Origin: Blastocatellia bacterium
GTDB lineage: Bacteria > Acidobacteriota > Blastocatellia > Pyrinomonadales > Pyrinomonadaceae
Assembly: GCA_003487805.1 (NCBI GenBank)
Contig: DNNE01000217.1
Span: forward strand, 158,234-195,622
Reading direction: 5' to 3'
DNA length: 37,389 bases
Both the position numbers and the translations under genes were made by a program. The notes under the pieces were generated by a model. The model was not told the DNA's origin. It saw nothing but the letters and a program-made list of their open reading frames with translations, and did no database searches. Below are positions 21,301-27,972 of this stretch, one piece after another (positions within the stretch are counted from its first letter, which is position 1; each line of letters opens with the position of its first letter).

Positions 21301-24300
21301 CGCTCTGGAACCTGACTGAATCATTCGTGCCAGTGCCGAATGGATTTCCGGCAAAACCTGTGCTCACGTTCGAGCCGGCGGTAAAGATCGATCCGCTGCT
21401 GAAGATGATCGAGCCCACGTCGGCGCCGATCAGACGGTGGCTGCCGTTGAGCATGATCAGGGTGCCGCCGATCGCCGCCTTCGAGGTTGTGGCCAGAGAG
21501 ATTTGCAATGCCGGACTCCCGGCGATGGTCAGGGAATTACCCGCCGGAATCTTTAGCCGGTCAGCATTCGCGCCGTTAATAGTCAGTGTGGCGCCCGACG
21601 TGCTTGCGTTCCAGGTAGCGAGGACTCCGCCCTGGAAATTGATCTCGGCGTCGGTCTCCGTCGGTACGTTCGTGACCGTTGGCGAGGGCGTGTCCGCCCC
21701 GTCAAAAATCAGAACGTCCGCGGCGTTCGGCGTCAGGCGCGTGGGCGTCCAGTTTGTCGGGATCGTCCAGTCCTGGTTCGCGCCCCCAATCCATGTGTAA
21801 GTGCCCGACGTGCAGGTGTCCACGAACGACCAACCACTGTTATTTCCTGAGTTGTGTCCGCTGTTGACAACGATTTGTATGGGGAAGGTGCCCAGCCCGC
21901 CCGGAACCTTCTGGTCCTGCACATCGACATCAGTCATCGAGAAGGTGCCCGTGCCTGGTGCTGGGCTGGACCAGGTACGCTGGGTCCCGGATACCGATGA
22001 GCGAATCTGAATCGAATCTGCATCTCCACAGGGTGTGCCGTTGGCATTGAAATTAATCGTACCGGCATTGCTGACTCCGCTATTAAGGGTCACGCCTCCC
22101 GTGCCCAAATTGCGCCAGGTGCCCCCCGCTTGAATGACTGCCACGTTGGTCGCCGAACCGGTCAGATTAAGATTGAACGACGCGCCCTGATCAAAAATGC
22201 CGCCGTTGGTGCTTACCGTGAGCACGCCGCCGACATTCGTGTTCAACGCGAGCGCCACCACGTTATTCGGACTGGTGCCAGTATTAGAGATCGTTAGATT
22301 GTTGAAGAAGGAATTATTATTCCCGCCGATGCTTTGATTACCGGCACTGCTGTTCAGCGTGACCGTGAATGCTCCCGCGGTGAACGTGCCGTTGTTGGTC
22401 CAGTCGCCGCCGTCGTTTATGTCGCCGCCGGGGGTATAGAAGCTGCTGAAGTTAATTTGCAGAGACGTGCCGGCGGTTGTAGTCAACGTGCCACTCGATG
22501 TGAAGGGAATGTCCGCATCCTTTGAGCTGTCAGCGTCGGCCAGATTGGCGTTCGTGATTGCCGGCGAGCCGCCATTGTCTGTGCGCACCGTCAGTTGGTT
22601 CTGCTTGATGTCAAAGTTAGTGATGTCCGTCGTGCCCGAGAGCGTCACCGTCACGCCCTTTTCCGCTGCGCCATCAACAAACGTCGCAATGCGATCACCG
22701 CTGGTCAGCGTCAATCCGGTGAAGGTGTAAACGCCCGAACCATTTGTCGTCGCCGTGGTGCCTGAAACAGTTCCGTTCTGGATTAACTTGATCGTGCGGC
22801 CGTCAGTGATTGGATTGCCGTTCGAGTTGAACAGCGTGCCGCTGATCGTGCTGGTCGTCGTGGGCGAAACGCACGCGGAAAACTCAGACGTGTTTCCGTT
22901 TGCATCGGTTGCCGTCGCGGTCAGAGGCTTACCCGAGACGACCGCCGGCACCGTCACATTGAAGCTCACATTGCCGTTACTGTCGGTCGCGCTGGTCGTG
23001 GTTGAGCCGAGATAAGTCTTGCCCTCGCCGTTACCGGAACTATCGCACGAGTCATTCGAGTAAACGTCGATCGTGAACGTCGCGCCGACTGTGCTGTTGA
23101 GCGTACCACTTACCGTCGTCGCACCGACCAGAGGCGCAGTCAGCAGTGGGAAGTTTTGCAGATTATTAGGACCAGTGTCCGGGTCCTTATTGTCGTTTGC
23201 AGTTACGACGCCATCATTCAGGTCCACATTCAGGTCAATGCCCAGACCAACATTCGAGTAAATACTATTGCCACGCAAAGAGTTATTAATGGTATTGCCA
23301 AACGCGAAAACCGCTATGCCTGCAAGAGAATTGAACGCAATTACATTGCCCTCGCCCGGGCCGATGCCGCCAATTGTGTTGCCGGTTGCGCCGCCACCCA
23401 CATTTACGCCGCGCGAATTGCCTAACCCACTTGTCCCGGTTGCGTCTGTTCCGATGTAATTTCCCTGGACGATTGTGTTTGAGGAGGAGCTTTGGATGGC
23501 AATGCCGAAACTGCCTCCGGCGTGTCCCGAAATGACGTTGCGGGCGCCAGCCGAAGTGCCGCCGACCGTTGTGTTCGTCGAACTTGAAATGTCAACGCCC
23601 CCACCGCCATTGGCGATGATTGCGGTGCCGGCGGCGTTAATCCCAATATAATTACCTTGAATCTGAGTGCCGGTGCCTACCAGACGTATGCCTTCAGACG
23701 AATTGCCTGAGATGAGGTTCCCGTTGCCCGCGACGGTACCGCCCACAACGTTGCTATTGCCGCTGATTCGAATTCCGGCGTTGTTGTTGCCAAGCCCACT
23801 GGTCCCGGCCACATTCGTGCCGACGTAATTGCACTGAACGTTGTTGCTGCTACTATTCACAAACATTCCGTGATTGGTAAAGCGATTGATCACCAGGCCT
23901 TTGATCGTACTGCCGCTAGCGCCTGGGTCGAGCTGCAGTCCAGCCTGGGCGCCTGTTGCCCCGGCGCTCGTACCGTTAAGTTCGATCGTTAAACCGCCCG
24001 CCGTCGTGCAGCTCGCGCCCGTCTGCGTTGTGCCGTCGATAATGACGGGCCGCGTAATAGCCGGATAAATTGAGGCCGGCGTGATTGTCTTCACGCCACT
24101 GCCGGAGATACTGAAATTGATGGTGATTGCGCCGCTGCATGAGGTCAGCGCGTTCGCTTCCTGAATTGCCGCGCGCAGCGTGCAGACTGAGCCGGAGGTG
24201 GCGCATACGCCATCGCCTTGGTTCGCATCCACGCCGTCACCGGTGTCATTAACCGTAAGGGAAGTCGGACACGGGATGGCGATTACCACATCGTTGCTGT

Positions 24301-26512
24301 TAGTTCCGCCCGCGTAAGTAATCTTCGCGTTCAGTCCCGACCCCAGGAAGTTCGCGATGGTGTCGCCTTCCGCGAGTGTGCCGCCGTTAACGTCTGTACC
24401 GCCCGTGCCCATCGTGAAAACGCCGCTCACGGCATCGTTGCTGTCGTTGTTGAGGATTGTGAACGACTGACCAGGCGATGGTGTGAAGCCGCCGAAAGAA
24501 GCGAGACTCAGCGTCGCGTTGTTGAGCGCGACTGTGCCGGTGACGTTGAGCTGATCGTAGTTACCGGCAGTCGTGCCGCCAATCTCAACACTGAAGGTTG
24601 AGCTGCTGTCGAAACTCACGTTGCCCGTGTTGAGTGAGCCGGGGCTGGTTCCTGGAGCGATAGTTCCGCCAGTCACACTTACTGGACCCGCGACTGTGCC
24701 GGTGCCGCCGAGTGTGCCGGTGCTGTTCACCGTGACCGCACTACTGGAAGCAGTCGAGCCAGTGACCAGCAACTTGCCGTTGCTGATGATCGTTGCGCCG
24801 GTGTAAGTATTAGCGCCCGACAACGTCAAGCTTCCCGATCCGGATTTAGTTAAAGCGAGAGTTCCCGCCGATCCGTTTTGCAGGACGCTGCCGAAGGTGT
24901 CCGTGCCGGTCGTGTTGTCGGTAAGAAGTGCGGTTCCGGCAACGCCGTTTTCAATGGTCGGCGAGCCAACAGTCGCGTTTGTATTAAGACCGACGACCGT
25001 CGTGTTGTTTCCGTTGAGTTGAAACTTGCCGGTGCTCGACGCGCCAAAGGAAAGCTTTGCACTAGCCGCTGGTCCAAGCGCTGTTGTACTTCCAGCCGAA
25101 AGCGTGCCGGCATTGATTGTCGTTGTGCCGGTGTAGGTATTCGCCCCCGAAAGAGTGAGCGTACTCGAACCCGCTTTCGTGAGGTTGAAGTTTCCACTGA
25201 TAACGTCGGCAATAGCGACTGTGCTCGGAGTTGTGACAGTCGTGTCGGCGGTAAGAGCCGTCGTGGCGGCTGTCGTTAGCGTATTCGTTCCATCAGTCGA
25301 GTTGAATGTCAGCGCCCCGGTGTTTGTGGCATCGCCGAGAGTAATACTACCGCTTAGGCTGAGATTGTTTTGAATGGAGCGCGCGGTTGTGCTGTCTGAG
25401 CGAACCGTCGCGCCGTTGCCAATTGTGAGAGTTCCTTTCCCCACTGGTCCGCTGGTAATCGAAGCGCCACCTGCCGTCACCACACCATTGCTACCCAGCC
25501 CGAGCGTACCCGTAAGACTCGTGCCGCCGGAATAAGTGCTCGCCCCTTGCGAGATAAGCGTTCCGTTTACTGTGACGTTTCCGGTTCCCGATGCGAGTGC
25601 GTCAAGAAATGTGAGGGACTTCGTAGACTCGACGGTTACATTGAAGTTGCCACTGTTTGTACCCCAAGTTACGTTTGATGAACCTGAGCCGTTGAAGTCG
25701 AAGAGAGCAGTTCCGGTTGATGCTGCGCCTTTCGAGATCGTGCCACTGTTGGACAGTCCGCCACCGATGTTTACGGTAGGGTTACCTGTGCTACTGACCG
25801 AGCTCGGAGCGAGCGCGAGTGTAGTACTGGAATTTATTGCGACGTCCTTGCCAATGTTCCAAGTGTTGGGTGTCGCACTCGTAGTAACTACCTGGGCAGT
25901 ATTCGCAGCAAGGGTAAATGTTCCTGTCGTACTGAATGTTCCCGGCGTTGAGGTTCCCGTGGAGGAGCGCCAAATCAAACCGCCGTAGGTAAGCGCCGTT
26001 CTAAAGGATGCTGAACTAGCACCAAAATCAAACGTGCTGCCGGGATCAATCGATCCGAAGCTCAAATTGCCGTAGCTACCCGACACCTTGTAAGTAGCGA
26101 GGGCCTGCAAGTCCACGGTCATTGTCGGGTTTTGAGCCGCTGCGTCGAAGGTCGCGCCCGTATCAAAGATCACTTTCGAACTCGATCCTGACACGGTCCA
26201 CGAACCCGCAAGAGTCGCGCTCTGCCCGTTTTGAAATTCGAAAGTTTGACTTGCGGTAGTGAAGTTTGTCGGATTCGTTCCAGAACCGTTAGTGTTGGTT
26301 CCCCAGCTCGTAGTCGCGTTGACTGCTCCAATACCATTCCAATAAAAAATCGTGTTCACGCCCTGGACGACGAAAACGAAGACCGCTAAAACACTCAATA
26401 GACAAATCGACCAAATCGCCGGTTTTCTAAACCACGCTGAGAGCAGACGCTGACCGACGCTCTGCTGATTGGCAGAGGTGCGCGAGCCGGTAATGCGAGG
26501 CGTCAGTTTCAT
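12332..26512 (-). CDS. Giant mosaic surface protein: PATR, CSLREA, beta-helices, LamG, PKD, cohesin/dockerin-like, DUF4214
   Basis: One uninterrupted 4726-aa reading frame. Approximate modules by residue: signal anchor helix 33-55; autotransporter-associated beta-strand repeats (NTYTGTTTINAGTL, GANTYTGATIISNGKL) 100-700; CSLREA-type domain 1 748-790 (CTLRAAIQEAN); right-handed beta-helix 865-1075; beta-sandwich and CnaB-like modules 1075-2150; DUF11 repeat 2160-2270 (VTLTKTDSQDPVTEGNNFTY); LamG/ConA-like 2288-2514; choice-of-anchor-D-like 2518-2640; PKD-like 2735-2830; CSLREA-type 2 2833-2885; beta-helix 2950-3080; CSLREA-type 3 3188-3235; beta-helix 3305-3790, interrupted by a basic insert at about 3587-3673; two Ig-like repeats 3850-4040; CnaB-like plus dockerin-like 4041-4210; cohesin-like 4228-4370; carboxypeptidase-regulatory-like 4371-4457; DUF4214 pair 4468-4726. 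It is probably secreted and adhesive or matrix-forming. No autotransporter barrel, LPxTG or PEP-CTERM signal is seen, so the export and anchoring route is unknown. Confidence 0.9.
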   Translation of the reverse strand: MKLTPRITGSRTSANQQSVGQRLLSAWFRKPAIWSICLLSVLAVFVFVVQGVNTIFYWNGIGAVNATTSWGTNTNGSGTNPTNFTTASQTFEFQNGQSATLAGSWTVSGSSSKVIFDTGATFDAAAQNPTMTVDLQALATYKVSGSYGNLSFGSIDPGSTFDFGASSASFRTALTYGGLIWRSSTGTSTPGTFSTTGTFTLAANTAQVVTTSATPNTWNIGKDVAINSSTTLALAPSSVSSTGNPTVNIGGGLSNSGTISKGAASTGTALFDFNGSGSSNVTWGTNSGNFNVTVESTKSLTFLDALASGTGNVTVNGTLISQGASTYSGGTSLTGTLGLGSNGVVTAGGASITSGPVGKGTLTIGNGATVRSDSTTARSIQNNLSLSGSITLGDATNTGALTFNSTDGTNTLTTAATTALTADTTVTTPSTVAIADVISGNFNLTKAGSSTLTLSGANTYTGTTTINAGTLSAGSTTALGPAASAKLSFGASSTGKFQLNGNNTTVVGLNTNATVGSPTIENGVAGTALLTDNTTGTDTFGSVLQNGSAGTLALTKSGSGSLTLSGANTYTGATIISNGKLLVTGSTASSSAVTVNSTGTLGGTGTVAGPVSVTGGTIAPGTSPGSLNTGNVSFDSSSTFSVEIGGTTAGNYDQLNVTGTVALNNATLSLASFGGFTPSPGQSFTILNNDSNDAVSGVFTMGTGGTDVNGGTLAEGDTIANFLGSGLNAKITYAGGTNSNDVVIAIPCPTSLTVNDTGDGVDANQGDGVCATSGSVCTLRAAIQEANALTSCSGAITINFSISGSGVKTITPASIYPAITRPVIIDGTTQTGASCTTAGGLTIELNGTSAGATGAQAGLQLDPGASGSTIKGLVINRFTNHGMFVNSSSNNVQCNYVGTNVAGTSGLGNNNAGIRISGNSNVVGGTVAGNGNLISGNSSEGIRLVGTGTQIQGNYIGINAAGTAIIANGGGGVDISSSTNTTVGGTSAGARNVISGHAGGSFGIAIQSSSSNTIVQGNYIGTDATGTSGLGNSRGVNVGGGATGNTIGGIGPGEGNVIAFNSLAGIAVFAFGNTINNSLRGNSIYSNVGLGIDLNVDLNDGVVTANDNKDPDTGPNNLQNFPLLTAPLVGATTVSGTLNSTVGATFTIDVYSNDSCDSSGNGEGKTYLGSTTTSATDSNGNVSFNVTVPAVVSGKPLTATATDANGNTSEFSACVSPTTTSTISGTLFNSNGNPITDGRTIKLIQNGTVSGTTATTNGSGVYTFTGLTLTSGDRIATFVDGAAEKGVTVTLSGTTDITNFDIKQNQLTVRTDNGGSPAITNANLADADSSKDADIPFTSSGTLTTTAGTSLQINFSSFYTPGGDINDGGDWTNNGTFTAGAFTVTLNSSAGNQSIGGNNNSFFNNLTISNTGTSPNNVVALALNTNVGGVLTVSTNGGIFDQGASFNLNLTGSATNVAVIQAGGTWRNLGTGGVTLNSGVSNAGTINFNANGTPCGDADSIQIRSSVSGTQRTWSSPAPGTGTFSMTDVDVQDQKVPGGLGTFPIQIVVNSGHNSGNNSGWSFVDTCTSGTYTWIGGANQDWTIPTNWTPTRLTPNAADVLIFDGADTPSPTVTNVPTETDAEINFQGGVLATWNASTSGATLTINGANADRLKIPAGNSLTIAGSPALQISLATTSKAAIGGTLIMLNGSHRLIGADVGSIIFSSGSIFTAGSNVSTGFAGNPFGTGTNDSVRFQSGSTAFFNEGSDPFGGAGKFIVTFNQGSIAKFFAPSAFSFDDRSYGYLTLDGSQNYSAGSATHPLTIFDTFELETGSALTLSDTSGGDLILLGAFLDQNAVDGKFIPNGRTVKFNGGNTTQTISKAGGTESFFDFTIAKTGNSVSLLSPIAINGLLKFEGGGSPIDVLDLNTRNLNLNGTIGSVPAATSGLKGDLTGSGLTITTTSELNPVHFVSGGQSLSSLVMNGHPVTTIATFDTDLTIGRTNSGTPALTLTNGIVKMSGTTLTVNSNVSVTRTNGWIIGNEQRFFFCNTICTVPFDVGTANGYSPVSEVFHPNANTTYHQTIKVTEGPHPSIAGANALQRFWTLSTPVPAIGSADITFQYRGGNSPTGDIVGNEANYKIFKYNAGFTQVANQSIDTGAHTATVTGVTSFSDWTLAETSSVFANVTLTKTDSQDPVTEGNNFTYTITAHNGSASPVTNLTVTDPLPGNVTFVSSSAGCTGASTVTCTQASVAVNADAVFTITVTPTNAAAGTTLQNTATATADQTDPNATISASQDTQVVAATCATPPAGMVAWYPGDGNAGDIQGPTSENGTPQNGATFAPGKVGQAFNLNGTDQFVEVSDAPANSPATALSIDAWIKPNNTSTDQAIVAKLDTCSGLQQSYILILIPGGAVQFAVYNGQPNPNAYRAVRTSNGVVTAGVFTHVAATFDTNGQVMKIYINGVDTAAPSLAGSVDVNSIFDSNTPVNIGRATCEAFASGPVYYFNGLIDEVELFNTAISASDVKAIYDASYLGKCRAAEIDVKGNNNSIADGSTPPSATNGTDFGSVAVSTNATHTFTIYNTGTADLNVTNIGVSGGNASDFSTGSLTPASPIAPQSSATFTVTFTPGASGPRTTTVHIANDDSDEGDYDFEVGGNGTGATNPPSISSDGVQVTVNEGDIATKTKSGTFDDADGRNTVTITAKIGSTPVGTINKDDPSGTWSWSYTTTDGPENSGTVVITADDGTSQATTQFSLVVNNVAPTIALTGNSSVNQCQSYSLHLGAITDPGTDTVTDYTIDWGDGNSELISGNPVNTDHTHSYNSSGNKTISVSLTDEDGAYSGAGTLAITVNAVTNTFMVNTPGDAADSDDAVQGDGICETAPGNQACTLRAAIEEANLACPAITITFDANVFPAPSTIVLRASLPALDHEITIIGPGVNVLTIDGAFKWQPFHVNFEKTASISALSVAHGKATDGGGVWNEGTLTLKDVNISNNRGGRGAGINNDGTLTVRNAIITDNIATKAGGGIRNAGTMTLINSLVMENSARKNGGGIHNDVVEGESEGTARIFNSTIVRNTADASDLGEGDGGGIYNNNGSVLLVNTIVAQNDLGFVTPDDLCGPGAYEESSSHNLIGIGGSGGLTNSNGNQLNVPDPLLNINGVPVSGSPAIDAGDSCVLTLNGCNGDSPLITTDQRGVTRPQLTQVDIGAFEVQKFVVNTTADPGDGICTDLNTGDGCTLREAITAANNNPDSIIAFDIPPDSDSGCVNGVCTISPGTNLPAIITSVFLDGYSQKPCPPSPTGPCSHPNTLSLNAGDDASLLIVVSGVNVATVGRGLDLEDGSDGSTIRGLVINHWNKAGIYISNSSRDTIAGNFIGTDATGAVAAGASGGDGVLIVSNCDRDAAENNIGGDLPELRNLISGNGAAGINIGADNGQCVYDTIVEGNYIGTDYRGLSPLANAQSGIIIQSLSALNTIGCHVLDGDNLISGNTQAGIDIRSDVNNVIGNFIGTDRTGIAPLGNSKGIIINGGQSNVIGLDPFTGDVFGNLISGNADDGVAVLGSFNAIFGNYIGVDLNGSVGSVGNGGQGVEVYTGPATDNTIGGDLQEGCNCDLTAKGLNKSDATAQGAGKTRALRSSRTRSPLERLRSSRARAFVPTLLQRKQSAAKRVASAKQSAVSKHAAAKQSGINKQTAAVRGNPSETQFVGTGSGANIIAGNTGDGVRVSSDGDFNNQISQNSIFSNGGLGINLGTDGVTGNNTANHTTGPNHYQNFPVITSVDTTSQTITGTLNSEPNNQDGYLIEFFVSPAGTCDPSGNGEGKTFIGALITDPTDANGDVAFTFNTPLSPFTDGDVITATATDYFYNTSEFSACFLVRQSTTTTITNASSLSTTASVVGEPVEVDWTVVPSGSGTPTGTVSVTVDGNPGCNAIVATGKCTITPATQGVKSIVAHYSGDSLFSGSDSASTNHTVNKANTTTTITNSGGLANATSVGSQYEVDWSVTINSPGDGTLTGTVNVTGDGSGCSASVAAGKCFITPTTSGVKSLVAHYGGDGNFLLSDSSPVNHVVNSPSISGHVDYCITPSDNVPGVTISVTGSQTTSTTTDSSGNYSINLPEGGNYTLTPTKAALAPLSPGIDTADVVGAQRHFLGLKTLTGCEFTAADATEDPTPTVDTADVIAIQRFFLGVSSGTGHVGEWQFNPANQPYSNLATSQTGQDYAALVVGDVTGDVTPSIANRDGRNSTAAHPLIPSAVTTVSLPVGNVSTNVTNFTLAVTTSSIDPADNLVGFQGDFTFDSSVVTFQATPASQAGLTASNWNVTANILGAGTIKTLRISAFSNTSTPLSGSGTLFNLNFTRVSNSVGANTPLTWASSPNNFVFIDTNLAKQAPGNTPAGSITIIGPTAANGNISGQILDNTGTPVDGAAVRMSGTQNRVTITDAQGNYHFDDVETNGLYVLTPSRSNFTFSPVQRTFSQLGAHTEATFTGAASANGLNPLDTTEYFVRQQYLDFLGREPDDAGFNFWVNNIDSCGADSNCREAKRVDTSAAFFLSIEFQQTGYLVYRAYESAYGNLDGAPVPMKLSDFKPDTREISNGVVVLQDGWQQKLENNKRAFIAEFVQRPRFANAYPVSMTPAQFVDKLFGNAHVPSTDPDYAAAVTEFGTASDTSDVAARARVLRRVAENSILTRQQFNQAFVLMQYFGYLQRDPNSGRDVDFTGYNFWLEKLNGFSGNFENAEMVKAFLSSVEYRGRFPR
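15495..15755 (-). other. Lys/Arg-rich insert (about 87 aa) inside a beta-helix rung of the giant protein
   Basis: The flanking protein reads NTIGGDLQEG before and GTGSGANIIAGNTGDG after, which would be one continuous beta-helix turn as in the neighbouring rungs. Between them is a low-complexity stretch with about 20 Lys/Arg in 82 residues and only two acidic ones (RSSRTRSPLERLRSSRAR; KQSAAKR, AKQSAVSK, AKQSGINK). The rest of the chain is Gly/Ser/Thr/Asn/Asp-rich and poor in Lys/Arg. At DNA level the 12-mer GCGTCCGACTTG is directly repeated at 15670-15681 and 15720-15731. The reading frame stays open throughout. Confidence 0.8.
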
Positions 26513-27236
26513 GCGGCGAGCAAGTGTGAGCAGTAAGCGATGCGCACTAAGCAGACGCGGCTTTGCCGCAGCACATAGCGGTTAGGCTCTGCCTTACCGG
26601 CACGGCTACTCAAAAATATTCCAGAGGCTGTGCCTCCGATTTCCTGAGGCGCAGCCTCTGGGTGATGAAATGATTTGACTTGATCGGTAAGCCGCAGGCT
26701 CACCGTCGGGTGCTGTGGCGAAGCCACGAATCGCTGCGCGTCGCCAGACTTGTTGGTCAGTTTACGGGACGTCGGGCGTGCGAGATGGGGCATCGGGCGA
26801 GCTTCCTATTTATAGAGCAGGCTGAGAACGAAACGCCAAACGGACAAGTGATCAATGGGCGATGCGACTCTGCCTTTTAAGAACTGAGACTCGAACTAAA
26901 ACCGCTTTGCGAAAGGTGCGTGGGGCAAAACTGAACCGCACGTCAATCGCACAAAACCAACTGAAAAAGGTTCGCGAAGATTAAAACGGCGGGCAGTGAA
27001 AGTCAATGTTTAGTCGAGGAAATAGCGGCGATAGCGGGCGAACAATTGCCGGCATTCGCGGTCAATCAATTACCTGATGGGAAGACCCTTGTCGTACCAC
27101 GCTCCATTCCAAAGGAATCCTTGAAGCTGCGCTTCTCTTTGCAAGAGATTATTCGGCGAAGCTGAATGGCGCGACGGAGGATCATGCAAAAAAAATTCCT
27201 TGTCACGTGTCCTACGATTGTGGACGAAGATATGCC
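26513..27236. other. Gene-free region between the giant gene and the transposase unit
   Basis: No convincing gene lies here, and the small open frames are products of palindromic sequence. Contents are unit A (26557-26727), about 370 bp of featureless sequence (26728-27100) that should include the divergent promoter for the giant gene, and two more short hairpins: ATTCC-AAA-GGAAT (27106-27118) and GAAGC-TGC-GCTTC (27123-27135). These two have the same 5-bp stem and 3-nt loop form as the short hairpins of the six-hairpin units. Confidence 0.7.
26557..26727. repeat. Six-hairpin unit A (no internal gene; MITE/BIME-like)
   Basis: Six hairpins occur in order. Short GCGGC-TTT-GCCGC (26557-26569). 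Long hairpin with foot ATAG, stem CGGTTAGGC-TCT-GCCTTACCG (26575-26599, one mismatch). Short GAGGC-TGT-GCCTC (26624-26636). Short GAGGC-GCA-GCCTC (26646-26658). Long, inverted, CGGTAAGCC-GCA-GGCTCACCG (26685-26705, one mismatch; foot not preserved). Short GTGGC-GAA-GCCAC (26715-26727). The two central short hairpins are inverted copies, so 26621-26661 also folds as one 16-bp stem with one mismatch. The layout matches units B, C and D. It lies 44 bp upstream of the giant gene and so within its probable leader. Confidence 0.75.
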
Positions 27237-27287
27237 GAGGTCCGCAGGACCGTTATTGAATAGCCGCGGCCGTCAGGCCGTGGATCA
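27237..27287 (+). repeat. Left 51-bp inverted-repeat arm of unit B
   Basis: It contains the short GGTCC-GCA-GGACC hairpin and the long ATAG-footed hairpin. It is the reverse complement of 27838-27888 except for two adjacent mismatches in the spacer between the hairpins. This identity is much higher than between arms of different units, which suggests recent activity or constraint. Confidence 0.9.
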
Positions 27288-27346
27288 GGTTGCCAAAATA
27301 CTTGAGGTCCAAAGGACCGACATAACATCGGAAAGGAGCTCTCACC

Positions 27347-27799
27347 ATGGCGGGAAAACATATTAGCCTCCTGGTTCATTTTGTTTGGAGTACATCAGAT
27401 CGCGAACCATGGATTACGCACGACATGACAGATGAACTCTACAAGTACATCGGGGGCGTCTTCCGAAATAAGAAGGCGAGCCTTCTTGCTGCCGGCTGCA
27501 TGAGCGATCACGTTCATCTCTACGCATCTCTTCCGTCAACCATCTCATTAGCAGAAGCAGTGAATGCCGTGAAGGCAAATTCATCGCGCTGGATTCACGA
27601 GGAATTTCGAAACCGCAAGGGATTTGCATGGCAGGAAGGTTACGGAGCGTTCAGCGTGAGCAAGTCTTCAGAAGAGAACGTGATTAGGTACATCGAACAT
27701 CAGGAAGAACATCATCGAAGAAGAGATTTTAAGAGTGAGTTCGTTGAATTGCTGGATCGGCATGAGATTGAATACGACAAGCGGTATATCTGGAAGTGA
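27347..27799 (+). CDS. IS200/IS605-RAYT-type HUH (Y1) transposase
   Basis: A protein of 150 aa, intact, with AAAGGAG eight or so bases before the ATG. The HUH motif is HVH at residues 55-57 (SDHVHLYASL). The probable nucleophilic Tyr is Y115 in the helix NVIRYIEHQEEHH, giving an HUH-to-Tyr spacing of 60 residues, close to that of IS200/IS605 TnpA. WQEGYGAFSVS is the conserved strand before this helix. The C-terminus EFVELLDRHEIEYDKRYIWK is typical of the non-tnpB members found in Acidobacteria and related phyla. The enzyme should nick and rejoin single-stranded DNA at hairpin-marked sites. The flanking hairpins with TAG feet are the expected substrates. It could be an active element or a domesticated REP-mobilising transposase, and the sequence alone does not decide. 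Confidence 0.88.
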   Translation: MAGKHISLLVHFVWSTSDREPWITHDMTDELYKYIGGVFRNKKASLLAAGCMSDHVHLYASLPSTISLAEAVNAVKANSSRWIHEEFRNRKGFAWQEGYGAFSVSKSSEENVIRYIEHQEEHHRRRDFKSEFVELLDRHEIEYDKRYIWK

Positions 27800-27837
27800 T
27801 GTCGCGCCTTCGGCGCTGTGACTCTTTCTCTCGATTT

Positions 27838-27888
27838 TGATCCACGGCCTGACGGCCGCGGCTATTCAATGCCGGTCCTGCGGACCTC
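27838..27888 (-). repeat. Right 51-bp inverted-repeat arm of unit B
   Basis: Mirror of the left arm: the long hairpin CCACGGCC-TGAC-GGCCGCGG followed by CTAT (27842-27865), then GGTCC-TGC-GGACC (27874-27886). A further hairpin with the same TGAC loop, CCATCTCC-TGAC-GGAGATGG (27918-27937, perfect 8-bp stem), lies 30 bp outside the arm and directly upstream of the kinase gene. Confidence 0.9.
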
Positions 27889-27917
27889 ACACTCAATCCT
27901 GCATTGATTCTTCAACC

Positions 27918-27937
27918 CCATCTCCTGACGGAGATGG
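27918..27937. repeat. Hairpin upstream of the kinase gene
   Basis: A perfect 8-bp stem CCATCTCC/GGAGATGG with loop TGAC, the same loop as the long hairpin of the unit B right arm. It ends 35 nt before the kinase start and may lie in the kinase 5' leader. Confidence 0.7.
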
Positions 27938-27972
27938 TACTGACTTCACTTCTGAACTAGAATACGCGCGCG

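Larger units (their letters stand above)
27237..27888 (+). mobile_element. Unit B: HUH transposase flanked by 51-bp inverted repeats made of hairpins
   Basis: The arms at 27237-27287 and 27838-27888 are inverted repeats matching at 49 of 51 positions. Each arm holds a short hairpin (GGTCC-GCA-GGACC, 27239-27251; mirror 27874-27886) and a long hairpin with foot ATAG and stem CCGCGGCC-GTCA-GGCCGTGG (27260-27283; mirror 27842-27865). Inner short hairpins are GGTCC-AAA-GGACC (27306-27318) and GCGCC-TTC-GGCGC (27804-27816). Between them lies one intact IS200/IS605-RAYT-type transposase gene. Classical IS200/IS605 elements lack terminal inverted repeats but have end hairpins, and RAYT genes are typically flanked by inverted REP hairpins with a GTAG foot. 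This unit resembles the latter. No tnpB or target-site duplication was seen. Confidence 0.8.

Noticed and set aside
12332..26512. DNA-level tandem repeats in the giant gene
   Set aside because: Repetition is at protein-module level (beta-helix rungs, Ig-like pairs); I did not see long identical DNA repeats apart from the 12-mer noted at 15670-15731.
26509..26793. A 94-codon minus-strand frame upstream of the giant gene
   Set aside because: It is made of the hairpins of unit A and overlaps the start of the giant gene; nothing in the translation suggests a real protein.
27166..27366. A 66-codon plus-strand frame before the transposase
   Set aside because: It runs through the left inverted-repeat arm and overlaps the transposase start in another frame.
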